Of a stretch of DNA of 64,000 nucleotides, positions 9,476 to 19,432 are shown one piece after another. The first letter of the stretch is position 1, and the number at the start of each line of letters is the position of its first letter. The position numbers and the translations under genes are program-made. The notes under the pieces are model-generated. The model worked only from the letters and a program-made list of their open reading frames with translations. It searched no databases and was not told the DNA's origin. The stretch comes from Marisediminitalea oceani (lineage in GTDB: Bacteria > Pseudomonadota > Gammaproteobacteria > Enterobacterales > Alteromonadaceae): the NCBI RefSeq assembly GCF_003731635.1, contig NZ_RCUA01000015.1, forward strand, positions 62,001 through 126,000, given 5' to 3'.

Positions 9476-11611
9476 ATGCGAAAAACTCTCCCAGAACGGT
9501 ATTATCTCGATCATTTTTATGAATTTTTGCAATTCTTCGAGGGGGCTAACCGACCATTAGTTGATACCAAAACCGCGGCTTTTATTGAGGCTTTTCATGC
9601 TCTGGATAAAGACGATCAGTGTTTGATAGTGCGTGCCGCTAACCGCAAGTATCCGGTAGTGGTTAGCAAAACTTTTGACTACGCAGAAATTAACGAGCCA
9701 TTAGAGCGGCTAACCCGGTTGCGTGAGGCGGGCTGGTTTACCAGTATCAGCCAGGGCGACAGTTATTCGCTGGGCCAGGCGATGACAAAATCCGATCTAC
9801 TGATGCTACTCAAAGACAATGGCTGTCAGGCAAGTTCAACCTTAGCTAAACAGGCGTTAATTGATGAACTGGCAGGTGTCATGGCCCGTCAGCCGTTGGC
9901 GGTAATGGATGAGCTTAATGAGCAGTATTTGCTGCGCGCTTATGATGCGCCGCTCAGTTATTTATTGTTTTTGTACTTTGGTCATACCCGGGGCCGCCTC
10001 AATCAATTTTCCATGCGTGACCTTGGCGTCATGCGTACGCGGCAGGATGTCAGCCAACAGCTGGCAAGATTTGAAGGGCAGGATGCTGCGCGTGGTGCAT
10101 TTTATTACGCGCGCCAGTTAACCGCTTTTAAGCAACTGAACGAAGAAGAAAAAGCGCATTTTAGTCTGGATACTGATGTAACCGTGCATTGCCCAATTGG
10201 CCAGGATTATCGCGATCGGGTGTTATTCCAGGTGGGAAGTTACTGGCTGGCTAAAGACGCCCCCAAAGCCCTGGCGTATTTGCAGCAGGCCGGCAGCGAC
10301 CAGGCTCAGGAAAAGTGGTTGCGCGAGAGTTATAAACTTGGTCACAAAGACGCGGTACAACAAGCGCTCGAAGCCATTATTGATGACCCTGCCTCGGATA
10401 CGTTACTGGCCTTCGCAGAAGACTTTTATGCCCGTAAGTTTGATCGTAAAAGAACCTCTACTCTCACTGATATGCTGCGTGATGCTACCCATGTAGTGCA
10501 ACTGGATGACATTCATAACCAATCGGTAGAACAGGGGGTTATCAGCTACTACCGTCGTCAGGGGCTAGCCGCTTACCGCGCTGAAAATCAGCCATGGCGG
10601 ATGCTGTTCGGCTTATTGTTCTGGGACTGGCTGTATGGTGAATGGGGGCTGGTGAGTGAGTTCGACCGGCGCCCGCAGGTACTTCGCTACAATGATTTTT
10701 ACGACCGCTTTGGCAGCGATATTGAACAACATCTCAATAAGTATTGCGTAAGTGCCGATACGCTGCACTGTTATCTGCTTAAACAAGCCAGTGCTCACTA
10801 TAGTAAAGTAAACAGTATTTTTATGTGGCGGCAGGGCTTACCGGAGAGCCTTAAAATACTGCTTGAGTACACGTGCATGGATAACCTGCGCCAGTTTCTG
10901 GTGCTTATGTGTAAAGACTACGCCAGCCTGCGTGATGGCTTTCCGGATATTCTGGTAGTTGATAATAACACCCTGCGGTTTGAGGAAATAAAAGCGCCGG
11001 GCGATCAGTTGCGACGCAATCAGCTGATCACCATACAACGTTTACGGCAATGCGGGTTTGAAGTGGGGATCACCCAGGTAAACTGGTATCACGACCCTAT
11101 GCAACCTTACGTTGTGGTGGATATCGAAACAACGGGCGGACAATCTGCCTATCATCGGATAACCGAAGTGGGCATGGTGAAGCTGATTGGCGGTGAAGAA
11201 GTGGCCCGTTGGCAGAGTCTGATTAATCCGCAGCGCCATATTCCCTCAAGAATTACCCAATTAACCGGTATCAGCGACGACATGGTGGCCGGGGCGCCGG
11301 TATTCGCCGAAGTCGCCGAAGACATCGAGGCTTTTACAAAAGACAGCGTGTTTGTTGCTCACAACGTCAATTTTGACTATGGCTTTATCAAACAAGAGTT
11401 TGCGCGTCTCGATCTGGACTTTAAACGGCCGAAATTTTGTACCTGTGCACGAATGCGAAAAGCCTTTCCGGGACTTAAGTCCTATGGGCTGGGAGCACTG
11501 TCTGCCCACTTCGATATCCACCTGGAAAACCACCACCGGGCGTTGGATGATGCGCAGGCTGCAGCTGAACTTTTACGTTTAATTCAAAGTAAAAACGATA
11601 TGAACAATTAA
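9476..11611 (+). CDS. FAN1-like VRR-NUC nuclease fused to a DEDDh 3'-5' exonuclease
   Basis: A 711-residue protein with two nuclease parts. Residues 1 to about 530 resemble bacterial FAN1: a helical N-terminal region (YYLDHFYEFLQFFEGANRPL, KSDLLMLLKDNG, then LFLYFGHTRGRLNQFSMRDLGV) and a VRR-NUC core at about 486-520 with GFPDILVVDNNTLRFEEIKAP, shown here in two parts: the metal ligands are the D of GFPDI and the E and K of FEEIKAP. From about 545 a DnaQ-type exonuclease follows: DIETTG (D, E), VAHNVNFDYGFI (D) and HRALDDA (H, D), a complete DEDDh set. FAN1 proteins cut flaps and crosslinked DNA. The open frame extends to 9371, but the ATG at 9476 has CAGGA upstream and starts the family sequence. 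Confidence 0.88.
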   Translation: MRKTLPERYYLDHFYEFLQFFEGANRPLVDTKTAAFIEAFHALDKDDQCLIVRAANRKYPVVVSKTFDYAEINEPLERLTRLREAGWFTSISQGDSYSLGQAMTKSDLLMLLKDNGCQASSTLAKQALIDELAGVMARQPLAVMDELNEQYLLRAYDAPLSYLLFLYFGHTRGRLNQFSMRDLGVMRTRQDVSQQLARFEGQDAARGAFYYARQLTAFKQLNEEEKAHFSLDTDVTVHCPIGQDYRDRVLFQVGSYWLAKDAPKALAYLQQAGSDQAQEKWLRESYKLGHKDAVQQALEAIIDDPASDTLLAFAEDFYARKFDRKRTSTLTDMLRDATHVVQLDDIHNQSVEQGVISYYRRQGLAAYRAENQPWRMLFGLLFWDWLYGEWGLVSEFDRRPQVLRYNDFYDRFGSDIEQHLNKYCVSADTLHCYLLKQASAHYSKVNSIFMWRQGLPESLKILLEYTCMDNLRQFLVLMCKDYASLRDGFPDILVVDNNTLRFEEIKAPGDQLRRNQLITIQRLRQCGFEVGITQVNWYHDPMQPYVVVDIETTGGQSAYHRITEVGMVKLIGGEEVARWQSLINPQRHIPSRITQLTGISDDMVAGAPVFAEVAEDIEAFTKDSVFVAHNVNFDYGFIKQEFARLDLDFKRPKFCTCARMRKAFPGLKSYGLGALSAHFDIHLENHHRALDDAQAAAELLRLIQSKNDMNN

Positions 11612-11986
11612 GTCACGGAGAATAGGTTAAAATAAATATACTAAAGGCTTACATAAATTTTAGTAAAATTTTTGATCTGTTTTTAAACAAAGCCCATACT
11701 AGTAATTACACTTTCTAAGTGTGTATGCGTTCTTGCTGTTTAGCCCACTTTTTGTGGGCTTTTTTTTATGCTCGTACCACTAACTCACCTCTTTCAATTC
11801 ACTCTTGTATTCACCATGCTAAATTTTGGTCAAATTAACCAAAATGTAGTTTTAGCTTTTTGTTTAAAAATGACCAAGCGCAGGGTTTTTGTTTAAGTTG
11901 TTGATAATAAATGAAATAAAAAGTTGGCATCGTCGTTGCTCTACCTTAAGCAACTCTCTCCCGTTAATGGTAAAAAGGAAATAACG
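11612..11986 (+). other. Intergenic stretch with a hairpin, a strong terminator and an operator-like repeat
   Basis: 375 bases without a convincing gene. AT-rich. A small hairpin (ACACTT/AAGTGT, 11708-11722) precedes the terminator at 11742-11767, and an 8-bp inverted repeat (ATTTTGGT / ACCAAAAT) lies at 11823-11845 upstream of the DUF3718-like gene. The terminator is 130 bases past the exonuclease stop, so a long 3' untranslated region or a small RNA ending there is possible. Confidence 0.5.
11742..11767 (+). terminator. Intrinsic terminator downstream of the VRR-NUC/exonuclease gene
   Basis: Stem AGCCCAC / GTGGGCT with a 5-T loop, followed by seven further T residues on the plus strand. 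Strong by eye. Confidence 0.9.
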
Positions 11987-12310
11987 ATGAAAACTTTCAC
12001 TAAAATAGTAATGGTTGCAGGCTTAACTTTCGGTGCAATGGCTACAGCTCAGGCAAATTCTCAATTTGTTGCTGCAGACGATGCGATTACCTCTGAAATC
12101 TGTGTAATAGCCGCAAAAGGTAACAAAATGAAGTTACACAAAGCGATTAAGGAAGCAGGCTTAACCCGCGGTTTCGTAGAAGACAATGTTACCTGTAACG
12201 AACTGCCAATTGTTGACTTTGTTGAGCAGTATGGTGATAACGTAGCGAAAATTAACCGTTACATCACCGCTGGTGATTACACTGGTACGCTGATCAGCCG
12301 CGCAAACTAA
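11987..12310 (+). CDS. Small secreted DUF3718-like protein
   Basis: 107 residues with a clear signal peptide (MKTFTKIVMVAGLTFGAMATAQA, cleavage after AQA). The mature part carries two cysteines (EICVIAAKGN and NVTCNELP), probably a disulfide. It resembles the DUF3718 family of small exported proteins found in Alteromonadales, with the FVAADDAITSEICVIAA pattern. The ATG at 11987 has a good AAAGGAA ribosome site and is preferred over the longer frame at 11924. It stands alone between a terminator upstream and one downstream. Function unknown. Confidence 0.75.
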   Translation: MKTFTKIVMVAGLTFGAMATAQANSQFVAADDAITSEICVIAAKGNKMKLHKAIKEAGLTRGFVEDNVTCNELPIVDFVEQYGDNVAKINRYITAGDYTGTLISRAN

Positions 12311-12326
12311 TATGGTTTGTTGGCAA

Positions 12327-12356
12327 AAAAGCCCCTCGATAAATCGCGGGGCTTTT
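12327..12356. terminator. Bidirectional terminator between the DUF3718-like gene and the dmp operon
   Basis: Stem AAAAGCCCC / GGGGCTTTT with a 12-base loop. T-rich flanks on both strands (TTTTGTTTTTA on plus, TTTTTTGCC on minus). It sits between convergent genes, 17 bases after the plus-strand stop and 20 bases before the end of dmpI. Confidence 0.85.
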
Positions 12357-12375
12357 GTTTTTATCTCAGACAGGT

Positions 12376-12564
12376 TTATCTGACCTCACTGGCAGGCACG
12401 CCGCCAATCCCCCAGTTTGCCTTGGGAACTTCTGTGATGATCACTCTTACCCTTTCTTTTGGGGCATCGATAGAACGTGAGATCGCATCCGTCACTTCGC
12501 TTATCAGTTTTGCTCGCTGCTCTGCAGTGCGGCCTTCCAGGATTTCAAGATGGGCAATAGGCAT
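12376..12564 (-). CDS. dmpI: 4-oxalocrotonate tautomerase
   Basis: Interconverts the enol and keto forms of 4-oxalocrotonate in the oxidative branch of catechol meta-cleavage. 62 residues. After Met removal Pro-1 becomes the catalytic base (MPIAHLEILEGRTAEQ), and the arginine helix (VTDAISRSIDAPKERVRVII) is typical. Last gene of the operon, nine bases after dmpH, followed by a terminator. Named by analogy with the Pseudomonas dmp/xyl genes (xylH). Confidence 0.93.
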   Translation of the reverse strand: MPIAHLEILEGRTAEQRAKLISEVTDAISRSIDAPKERVRVIITEVPKANWGIGGVPASEVR

Positions 12565-12573
12565 AGTGCTCCC

Positions 12574-13371
12574 TTAAACAAACTTCGCTGAGACTGAACC
12601 CAGATCCTGATAACGAACCGTGATGTTATCGCCTTTTTTAACGGCCACGGCTGCGGTGATACCGCCGGTCATGATAAACGTACCTGCAGGGATCTCTTCG
12701 CCGCGCTCGCCCAGCATATTCGCCAGCATGGCAACGCTTGAGGCCGGATGGCCAAGCACGGCTGCACCGGCGCCGAGTTCAACTACCTCGCCGTTAATTT
12801 CCATTACCACGCCAAGGGTTTTAAGATCCACATCCGCTACTTTTGCCATGCGACCACCGGTAATAAACCGGGTGGATGAGGCGTTATCGGCTACTACGCT
12901 GATAAGATCAAACTTAAAATTCTCGTAGCGCGAGTCAATCACCTCCACCGCCGGAATAATAAAGTCAGTGGCCGCCAGCACATCACCAATGTGACAACCG
13001 GGCCCTTTAAGCGGTGCTTTGGTTACAAAGGCCACTTCCGCCTCAATTTTTGGGTGAATAAGTTCTGAAGTATCAATGTCACCGCCATCAGGCACCGAGA
13101 AATAGTCGGCTAAAAAGCCATAAACCGGCGTTTCTACGCCCATCTGGGCCATCTTAGCCCAGGAGGTGAGGCCCATTTTCATGCCAACTACTTTATTGCC
13201 GCGGGCTTCTTTGCGACGGCGAATTTCCCACTGAATATCGTAGGCGTCGTCGAAGGTCATGTCGGGAAAGTCGTTGGTGACCTTGGTGATGTCATGAACG
13301 TCTAATTCGGCATTTTCAATGTGCTCTGCCAGAGAAAGCATCTGATCTTTTGTTAATGTGCGAGTGCTCAC
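12574..13371 (-). CDS. dmpH: 4-oxalocrotonate decarboxylase
   Basis: Decarboxylates 2-oxo-3-hexenedioate to 2-hydroxypentadienoate. 265 residues, the usual size for the hydratase/decarboxylase family. Motifs: [19 protein letters not shown], the metal ligands in [11 protein letters not shown], and [12 protein letters not shown]. It is paralogous to dmpE in the same operon; position next to the tautomerase and the stretch [19 protein letters not shown] support decarboxylase rather than hydratase. The stop of dmpG overlaps its start by four bases, indicating translational coupling. Confidence 0.9.
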   Translation of the reverse strand: MSTRTLTKDQMLSLAEHIENAELDVHDITKVTNDFPDMTFDDAYDIQWEIRRRKEARGNKVVGMKMGLTSWAKMAQMGVETPVYGFLADYFSVPDGGDIDTSELIHPKIEAEVAFVTKAPLKGPGCHIGDVLAATDFIIPAVEVIDSRYENFKFDLISVVADNASSTRFITGGRMAKVADVDLKTLGVVMEINGEVVELGAGAAVLGHPASSVAMLANMLGERGEEIPAGTFIMTGGITAAVAVKKGDNITVRYQDLGSVSAKFV

Positions 13372-14405
13372 TTAGCACCTCCTTCCTGTTGTGCCAGTAA
13401 ATCCAGGGCAACGTCTACAATCATATCTTCCTGGCCACCCACCATGCGGCGGCGACCAAGCTCAACTAAAATATCCACGGTTTTGAGGCCGTACTTTTGT
13501 GCAGCTACTTCTGAGTGGCGCAAGAAACTCGAATACACGCCGGCATAACCGAGTGCCAGGGTTTCCCGGTCTACCCGCACCGGGCGATCCTGCAAGGGGC
13601 GAACGATATCGTCGGCCGCATCCATCAGCGCGTATAGGTCGGTTCCGTGTTCCCAGCCCAGCTTGTCGGCGTTAGCAATAAACACTTCAAGGGGCGCGTT
13701 GCCTGCGCCCGCTCCCATGCCAGCCAGGCTGGCATCAATGCGGTCACAGCCTTCTTCCACGGCTACAATAGAGTTGGCAACGCCTAAACTGAGATTGTGA
13801 TGGGCGTGAATGCCAGTTTGGGTAGCCGGGTCCAGCACATCCTTAACTGCGCGGAAACGGTCGCGAATATCCTGCATGCCCATGGCACCGCCAGAATCCA
13901 CCACATAAATACAGGTTGCCCCGTAAGACTCCATCAGCTTCGCCTGCTCAGCCAAGCCACCGGGCGTTTGCATATGGCTCATCATCAAAAAGCCCACGGT
14001 ATCCATACCCAGTTTGCGGGCATGTTCAATATGCTGTTTAGACACATCGGCTTCAGTGCAGTGGGTTGCCACCCGTACAATCCGCGCGCCAGCGGCATAA
14101 GCGTCGTCGAGATCCTCAATGGTGCCTATGCCGGGCAGGAGTAACGTGGCAATCTGGGTATGGGTAAGGACATCGGCAGCCGCTTCTATCCAGGCCAGAT
14201 CGGTATGGGCGCCAAAACCATAGTTAAAGCTGGAGCCTTGTAGCCCGTCGCCATGGGCGACTTCAATACTGTCTACCCTGGCCGCGTCCAGAGCACGAGC
14301 GATATCCTGCACGTTTTGAATGGAGTACTGATGGCGAATGGCATGACTGCCGTCGCGTAAGGTCACATCAGAGATATATAGTTTTTTACCAGGGTTAAAG
14401 CTCAT
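13368..14405 (-). CDS. dmpG: 4-hydroxy-2-oxovalerate aldolase
   Basis: Cleaves 4-hydroxy-2-oxovalerate into pyruvate and acetaldehyde, and channels the acetaldehyde to DmpF in a tight complex. 345 residues. TIM-barrel HMGL-like aldolase with [19 protein letters not shown] (catalytic Arg, metal Asp), the His pair in [15 protein letters not shown], and the C-terminal communication domain ending in [21 protein letters not shown]. One base separates it from dmpF, and it overlaps dmpH. Confidence 0.95.
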   Translation of the reverse strand: MSFNPGKKLYISDVTLRDGSHAIRHQYSIQNVQDIARALDAARVDSIEVAHGDGLQGSSFNYGFGAHTDLAWIEAAADVLTHTQIATLLLPGIGTIEDLDDAYAAGARIVRVATHCTEADVSKQHIEHARKLGMDTVGFLMMSHMQTPGGLAEQAKLMESYGATCIYVVDSGGAMGMQDIRDRFRAVKDVLDPATQTGIHAHHNLSLGVANSIVAVEEGCDRIDASLAGMGAGAGNAPLEVFIANADKLGWEHGTDLYALMDAADDIVRPLQDRPVRVDRETLALGYAGVYSSFLRHSEVAAQKYGLKTVDILVELGRRRMVGGQEDMIVDVALDLLAQQEGGAK

Positions 14406-14406
14406 A

Positions 14407-15351
14407 TTATGCGCCTCCTGTGAGCATTGATTTGGCCATGCGTTCGGCCGTTGCCATGGCCGCTGAGGTCATAATGTCGAGATTACCGGCATAGGCCGGC
14501 AGGTAATGCGCCGCGCCTTCCACTTCCAGAAATACGGAAGTCTTCAGACCGCTGAAATTACCCAGCCCCGGTATATGCAGCGGTGCATCAGCAGGAATAT
14601 CGTCAAACTGTACTTTTTGCTTAAGCCGGTAACCCGGCACATAGCTTTGTACCGCTTTAGCCATTTCTTCTACCGACGCGGCGACTTTGGCTTTGTCGAC
14701 CTGTTCAGAAAGCACATACACCGTATCGCGCATGATCATGGGCGGCTCGGCCGGATTAAGAATAATGATAGCTTTGCCCTTTTCGGCACCGCCCACTTGC
14801 TCAATAGCGCGGGCGGTGGTTTGGGTAAATTCATCAATATTCGCCCGGGTGCCGGGGCCGGCGGATTTGCTTGATACGCTGGCCACAATCTCGGCGTAAT
14901 GCACTTTGGCAACCTGTTTAACCGCGGCCACCATAGGAATGGTGGCCTGGCCACCGCAGGTCACCATATTCACATTGGGCTGCTCGATATGATCTTCGAG
15001 GTTAACCACTGGCACGCAATAGGGGCCAATGGCTGCCGGAGTGAGATCCACCAAACGAATACCTGGTTTGGCGGCTTTTAACTTTTTATCGTTGATAAGG
15101 TGAGCACCGGCAGAGGTGGCATCAAACACAATGCCGATATCCTTAAATTCCGGCATATTGATCAGTCCATCAACACCTTCATGGGTGGTGGCAACACCCA
15201 TCCGCTGGGCGCGGGCAAGGCCGTCTGACTGCGGGTCTATGCCCACCATCACGCTCATCTTCAGATTGGTGGAGGTCCGTAACACCTTAATCATTAAATC
15301 GGTACCAATGTTACCGGAGCCGATAATTGCCACATTCAGTTTATTGCTCAT
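14407..15351 (-). CDS. dmpF: Acetaldehyde dehydrogenase (acylating)
   Basis: Oxidises acetaldehyde to acetyl-CoA with NAD+ and CoA, as partner of the DmpG aldolase. 314 residues. The NAD site is [18 protein letters not shown]; the catalytic Cys lies in [16 protein letters not shown]. The downstream [18 protein letters not shown] and [18 protein letters not shown] stretches are typical of MhpF/DmpF. Central gene of the operon, followed one base later by dmpG. Confidence 0.95.
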   Translation of the reverse strand: MSNKLNVAIIGSGNIGTDLMIKVLRTSTNLKMSVMVGIDPQSDGLARAQRMGVATTHEGVDGLINMPEFKDIGIVFDATSAGAHLINDKKLKAAKPGIRLVDLTPAAIGPYCVPVVNLEDHIEQPNVNMVTCGGQATIPMVAAVKQVAKVHYAEIVASVSSKSAGPGTRANIDEFTQTTARAIEQVGGAEKGKAIIILNPAEPPMIMRDTVYVLSEQVDKAKVAASVEEMAKAVQSYVPGYRLKQKVQFDDIPADAPLHIPGLGNFSGLKTSVFLEVEGAAHYLPAYAGNLDIMTSAAMATAERMAKSMLTGGA

Positions 15352-15365
15352 AGCGGTTGCTCCTG

Positions 15366-16151
15366 TCAGGTGAAATACACACTGGCGGAGCCAATGCCGC
15401 CAATTTCAACGCGCATAAAGTCTCCGGCCTTAACCGGTTCAAGCGGCACCAGAGAGCCCGATAAAATCACTTCACCTGCTTTTAGCCCAATGCCGAATTT
15501 GCCCAGCGTATTGGCCAGCCAGGTGACGCAATTCACCGGTGAGCCGAGCGCTGCAGCACCGGCACCGGTAGAAAGGATTTTGCCGTTCTTTTCAACCACC
15601 ATTCCGCAGGTCACCAGATCGACCTTATGAGGAGAAACGGCCTTATCGCCGAGCACAAACAGGCCGCAGGAAGCGTTATCGGCAATGGTGTCCTGAATAG
15701 CGATTTGCCAGTTTTCAATACGGGAGTCGACCACTTCAAAACATGGGATCACGCATTCGGTTGCGGCCAGCACGTCGGCATTGGAGATGCCTGGCCCCAT
15801 CAGGTCTTTTTTGAGAATAAACGCAATTTCCCCTTCTGCTTTGGGCGCGATAAGCCGTTCGCTGATGGGCATCACCTCACCCTGGTTAAACACCATATCG
15901 TCGGTGAGATAGCCAAAGTCCGGCTGGTGAACATTGAGCATGCTTTGCACGGCTTTGCTGGTTACGCCGATCTTTTTGCCTATCACTTTCGCGCCGGCGT
16001 CGATACGCCGGTTCAGCATTTGCAGTGAAATGTGATAAGCATCTTCAATGCTGATATCACTTTCCCGGGCCGTCAGCGGTGCGACGGCCTGTTTGCTTTG
16101 CATGGCGTGGTAAAGTTCATCGCCATACTGTTTGATTAACTTTGCGTCCAT
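15366..16151 (-). CDS. dmpE: 2-oxopent-4-enoate (2-keto-4-pentenoate) hydratase
   Basis: Adds water to 2-hydroxypentadienoate to give 4-hydroxy-2-oxovalerate, the substrate of DmpG. 261 residues. Motifs include [19 protein letters not shown], metal ligands in [31 protein letters not shown], and [15 protein letters not shown]. Close paralogue of dmpH. Starts three bases after dmpD. Confidence 0.92.
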   Translation of the reverse strand: MDAKLIKQYGDELYHAMQSKQAVAPLTARESDISIEDAYHISLQMLNRRIDAGAKVIGKKIGVTSKAVQSMLNVHQPDFGYLTDDMVFNQGEVMPISERLIAPKAEGEIAFILKKDLMGPGISNADVLAATECVIPCFEVVDSRIENWQIAIQDTIADNASCGLFVLGDKAVSPHKVDLVTCGMVVEKNGKILSTGAGAAALGSPVNCVTWLANTLGKFGIGLKAGEVILSGSLVPLEPVKAGDFMRVEIGGIGSASVYFT

Positions 16152-16154
16152 AAA

Positions 16155-17018
16155 TCAGGTTCCGGTTTGGGAGGCAATATTCGCCTCATTAAGAAAATTA
16201 GTGACCAGTTGCACAAAGCGGTCGGCCTGTTCAATCTGGGTCCAGTGACCGCATTTGTTGAACACGTGCAACTGAGCGTCAGGTAGCAGTGCTAGTAGAG
16301 TTTGTGAGGCAGCTAGTGGGATCACCTGGTCGTCGCGGCCATGCACCAGAAGTGTTTGGTGAGGCAGACTGGCCAGCGCGCCCAGGGGGCTTGCCAGCAT
16401 TTCTATCCAGCGTTGGCGCGGGGCCGGAAACATGGCGGCAAAGGCCTCCTGAAAGCCAGGCTGGATACTCGCTTCATAGCGCAGTTGCGCCAGTTCATCA
16501 GTGACCCTTGAGCGATCATAAGCAAAGATGTTGAGTAGCTTGCGCATGTTGTCCAGCGAGGGCTCGTAGCCCCACACGGCATCCAGACCAGGTGTTAACG
16601 GGAAACTTGCGCCAGCACTGCCCATCAGCACGATGCGGCGCACCCGCTTGGGATGCGCGATAGCCAGTGCTAAAGCCAGCCCGCCACCAAATGAATTGCC
16701 AATGATATCGGCCTGTTCAATGTCCAGCGCATCGAGCACACCAATGGCATGCTCGACCCAGCGGCTTTTGTGGTACTGACCATCGGCCGGGCGTTCACTG
16801 TAACCAAAGCCGAGCATATCCGGTGCGATCACCCGGCGCTGTCTGGCAAGCTCAGGGATAATGAGACGCCAATTTGCCCAGGCGGTAACGCCGGGGCCCG
16901 AGCCATGGATCAGCATAACCGGAAACCCCTCGCCTTTATCGTGAAGATTGGTTTGCCAACCTGCAGCCTGAATGGTTTGGCCTATTTCCGCTCTGGTGTT
17001 ACTGCCGGGTGCTGTCAT
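16155..17018 (-). CDS. dmpD: 2-hydroxymuconate semialdehyde hydrolase
   Basis: Alpha/beta hydrolase that cleaves the C-C bond of the meta-ring-fission product. It handles methylated substrates and is the alternative to the DmpC oxidative branch. 287 residues. HGSGPGVTAWANW is the oxyanion region, GNSFGGGLALALA holds the nucleophile Ser, HGRDDQVIPLAAS the acid, and NKCGHWTQIEQADRF the His. Lies eight bases after dmpC, followed directly by dmpE. Confidence 0.92.
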   Translation of the reverse strand: MTAPGSNTRAEIGQTIQAAGWQTNLHDKGEGFPVMLIHGSGPGVTAWANWRLIIPELARQRRVIAPDMLGFGYSERPADGQYHKSRWVEHAIGVLDALDIEQADIIGNSFGGGLALALAIAHPKRVRRIVLMGSAGASFPLTPGLDAVWGYEPSLDNMRKLLNIFAYDRSRVTDELAQLRYEASIQPGFQEAFAAMFPAPRQRWIEMLASPLGALASLPHQTLLVHGRDDQVIPLAASQTLLALLPDAQLHVFNKCGHWTQIEQADRFVQLVTNFLNEANIASQTGT

Positions 17019-17026
17019 CTTTGTTC

Positions 17027-18487
17027 CTACAACTTCAGACAGATATTTTTGAGTTCGGTGTAAAACTCCAGTGAGTGCTCACCACCCTCACGACCAATGC
17101 CTGATTGCTTGCTACCGCCAAAGGCAGTGCGTAAGTCACGCAGGAACCAGCTGTTAACCCAGACGATGCCGGCTTCTACCTGTCCGGCCACCCGCGCTGC
17201 ACGGCTGAGGTTTTCAGTCCAGATGGCGCTGGCCAGGCCATAGGGCAAGCGGTTGGCCTGTTCAATGGCTTCCTCTTCGGTATCGAAAGGCTGAATATGG
17301 CAGCAGGGGCCAAAGATCTCTTCGTTGATAACGGCGGAGTCGTTATTTAAACCGGTCCAGATGGTCGGCTGGATCCAGCTGCCATTTTTCAACGCATCAG
17401 GCATATCCGGAATGCCGCCACCGGTAACAACCGTTGCACCATCGTTAACTGCTTGCTGGTAGTAAGACAGCACCTTGTCACGCTGTTTCTGGCTGATCAG
17501 CGGGCCAAGATTGGCGGTAGCGTCATCCGGCGGGCCGATGACCAGTTTTTCCGCCTCAGCTTTTAACCGACTAACAAACTCATCGAAAATTGAGCGCTCG
17601 ACATAGACTCGCTCGGTGCCCAGACAAACCTGGCCACAGTTAGCAAATGCTGAGCGCATGGTGCCTTCAATCGCTTTGTCCATGTCGCAGTCGGCAAAGA
17701 CGATACCGGCGTTTTTGCCACCCAGTTCCAGTGAAATGTCGCGCACGCCTTTGGCGGCGTTCTGCATAATCAGTTCGCCGGTGCGGGTTTCGCCGGTAAA
17801 GGTGTAGCCATCCACATCCGGGTGAGCGGTAAGGAAAGCGCCGGCGGAGTCGCCGCCATAACCCTGCACCACGTTATAAACGCCATCGGGTACACCCGCC
17901 TCTTTCATGACTTCGCCAAGTAGTGCAGTGGTGGTGGGCGTTTCTTCGGATGGCTTTACTACAACGGTGTTGCCGCAGGCCAGTGCCGGGCCAACTTTCC
18001 AGGTCATCAGCAGCAGCGGCAGATTCCACGGGCTGATAACCCCAATGACGCCTTTGGGGCGACGCACAGCATAATTGAGCGCGCCGGTGCCGTCGGGCGT
18101 GGCCATTTCAAAGGCCTCGGTAGCGACGTTTTTCACCATATCGGCAAACACCTTAAAGTTGGCGGCGCCACGAGGTATATCAATGTGACTGGCCAGCGAT
18201 TTGGGCTTGCCGGTATCGGCACACTCCGCTTCTAAAAACTCATCGAAACGGGCGTTTATGCCATCGGCCACGGCGTGCAGAATTTTACTGCGCTCGTCGA
18301 GGGTCATTTTGCTCCAGGGGCCATTTAAGGCGGCGCGGGCGGCTTGCACCGCGGCGTCTACTTCGGCTTCCCCGGCTTCATGCACCTGGCTTATCACCTC
18401 ACCCGTTGCCGGGTTGATGTTATCGAACATCCTGCCACTGGCAGAGCCAACATACTGGCCGTTGATATAATGTTTAACTTCTTTCAC
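17027..18487 (-). CDS. dmpC: 2-hydroxymuconic semialdehyde dehydrogenase
   Basis: NAD-dependent oxidation of the catechol ring-fission semialdehyde to 4-oxalocrotonate, first step of the oxidative branch. 486 residues, normal for the aldehyde dehydrogenase superfamily. GVISPWNLPLLLMTWKVGPA and VVKPSEETP mark the NAD site; the catalytic Glu is in SLELGGKNAGIVFAD and the catalytic Cys in FANCGQVCLGTERVYV. The N-terminus MKEVKHYINGQYVGSASG fits XylG/DmpC. 21 bases after dmpB. Confidence 0.95.
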   Translation of the reverse strand: MKEVKHYINGQYVGSASGRMFDNINPATGEVISQVHEAGEAEVDAAVQAARAALNGPWSKMTLDERSKILHAVADGINARFDEFLEAECADTGKPKSLASHIDIPRGAANFKVFADMVKNVATEAFEMATPDGTGALNYAVRRPKGVIGVISPWNLPLLLMTWKVGPALACGNTVVVKPSEETPTTTALLGEVMKEAGVPDGVYNVVQGYGGDSAGAFLTAHPDVDGYTFTGETRTGELIMQNAAKGVRDISLELGGKNAGIVFADCDMDKAIEGTMRSAFANCGQVCLGTERVYVERSIFDEFVSRLKAEAEKLVIGPPDDATANLGPLISQKQRDKVLSYYQQAVNDGATVVTGGGIPDMPDALKNGSWIQPTIWTGLNNDSAVINEEIFGPCCHIQPFDTEEEAIEQANRLPYGLASAIWTENLSRAARVAGQVEAGIVWVNSWFLRDLRTAFGGSKQSGIGREGGEHSLEFYTELKNICLKL

Positions 18488-18508
18488 AGCGAGTCCTGTA
18501 TTGATGAG

Positions 18509-19432
18509 TTAAGTTAAAACCGTAAGAAAGCGCTCGTTGAGCACACGGTCGTGATAGAAAATGGCTTTGCCCAAATCCTCAGCTTTCCAGGTGATGGGAT
18601 TATGGTCGGGGTACATATAATCGCCGCCGGCAAAGACTTCGTTGCGGTTACCGGACGGATCGAAGAAATAGATGGTTTTACCGTGGGTAATACCGTGCCG
18701 CGTAGGGCCAATATCCAGCGAGGTGTCGGTCATACTGATAAGGTCTGCGGCACGGAGGATGTCTTCCCAGGTTTCAAGAAAGAACGACGCATGGTGAAAT
18801 TTGGCTTTTTCTTCGTGCTGAATAAAAGCAATGTCATGGGCCTTCATCGACAGCGTCAGAAACTGAGCAATCCGGTTGCCGTCAGGATCGATTACCTGTT
18901 CGGCCAGATAAAAGCCCAGTACGTCCACAAACAGATCAAAAGTTTTGGCCAGTTCATCGCCATACAGCAGGCAGTGATCAAAACGCACGGCCTTCATACC
19001 GCGAAGGGCTCTGGGCCAGGCTTCCGGATTGGTTTCTTCAACCCCCCATTTGCCGGTATAGGTTTTTTCTGCGTATAACTCAAACACGTGGCCGGAAGGC
19101 GCAGTAAACTGAATGCGGCGGCCGCAATCCTTTAAGTCACCGGCGGCTTTGTGAGTGACTTCCAGGCCAAAGGCCTCAATGTCTGCGGTCAGGGTTTCAA
19201 GGGTGGCATCGTCGACCACCTTAAAGGCCATAAAGTCCATGCCGGGTTCATTGGCTTCCCGCAAAACCAGCGAGAACTTATCGACCTCGCTCCAGGCTTT
19301 CAAATACACCCGGCCTTGTTCGTCACGGTCGGTTTCGTGTAAGCCTAACAACTCAACGTAATGTTCGACTGATGCTTCAAGATCCAGTACGCGCAACTGA
19401 ATGTGCCCTGGACGTAATACGCCTTTTCTCAT
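18509..19432 (-). CDS. dmpB: Catechol 2,3-dioxygenase
   Basis: Fe(II) extradiol dioxygenase that opens catechol next to the hydroxyls, giving 2-hydroxymuconic semialdehyde. 307 residues, as XylE. The start [20 protein letters not shown] matches the XylE start. Iron ligands are visible as His in [10 protein letters not shown], His in [12 protein letters not shown] and Glu in [11 protein letters not shown]. The ATG at 19432 has a GAGGT site seven bases upstream and overlaps the stop of the ferredoxin gene by four bases. The longer frame to 19510 is rejected. Confidence 0.95.
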   Translation of the reverse strand: MRKGVLRPGHIQLRVLDLEASVEHYVELLGLHETDRDEQGRVYLKAWSEVDKFSLVLREANEPGMDFMAFKVVDDATLETLTADIEAFGLEVTHKAAGDLKDCGRRIQFTAPSGHVFELYAEKTYTGKWGVEETNPEAWPRALRGMKAVRFDHCLLYGDELAKTFDLFVDVLGFYLAEQVIDPDGNRIAQFLTLSMKAHDIAFIQHEEKAKFHHASFFLETWEDILRAADLISMTDTSLDIGPTRHGITHGKTIYFFDPSGNRNEVFAGGDYMYPDHNPITWKAEDLGKAIFYHDRVLNERFLTVLT

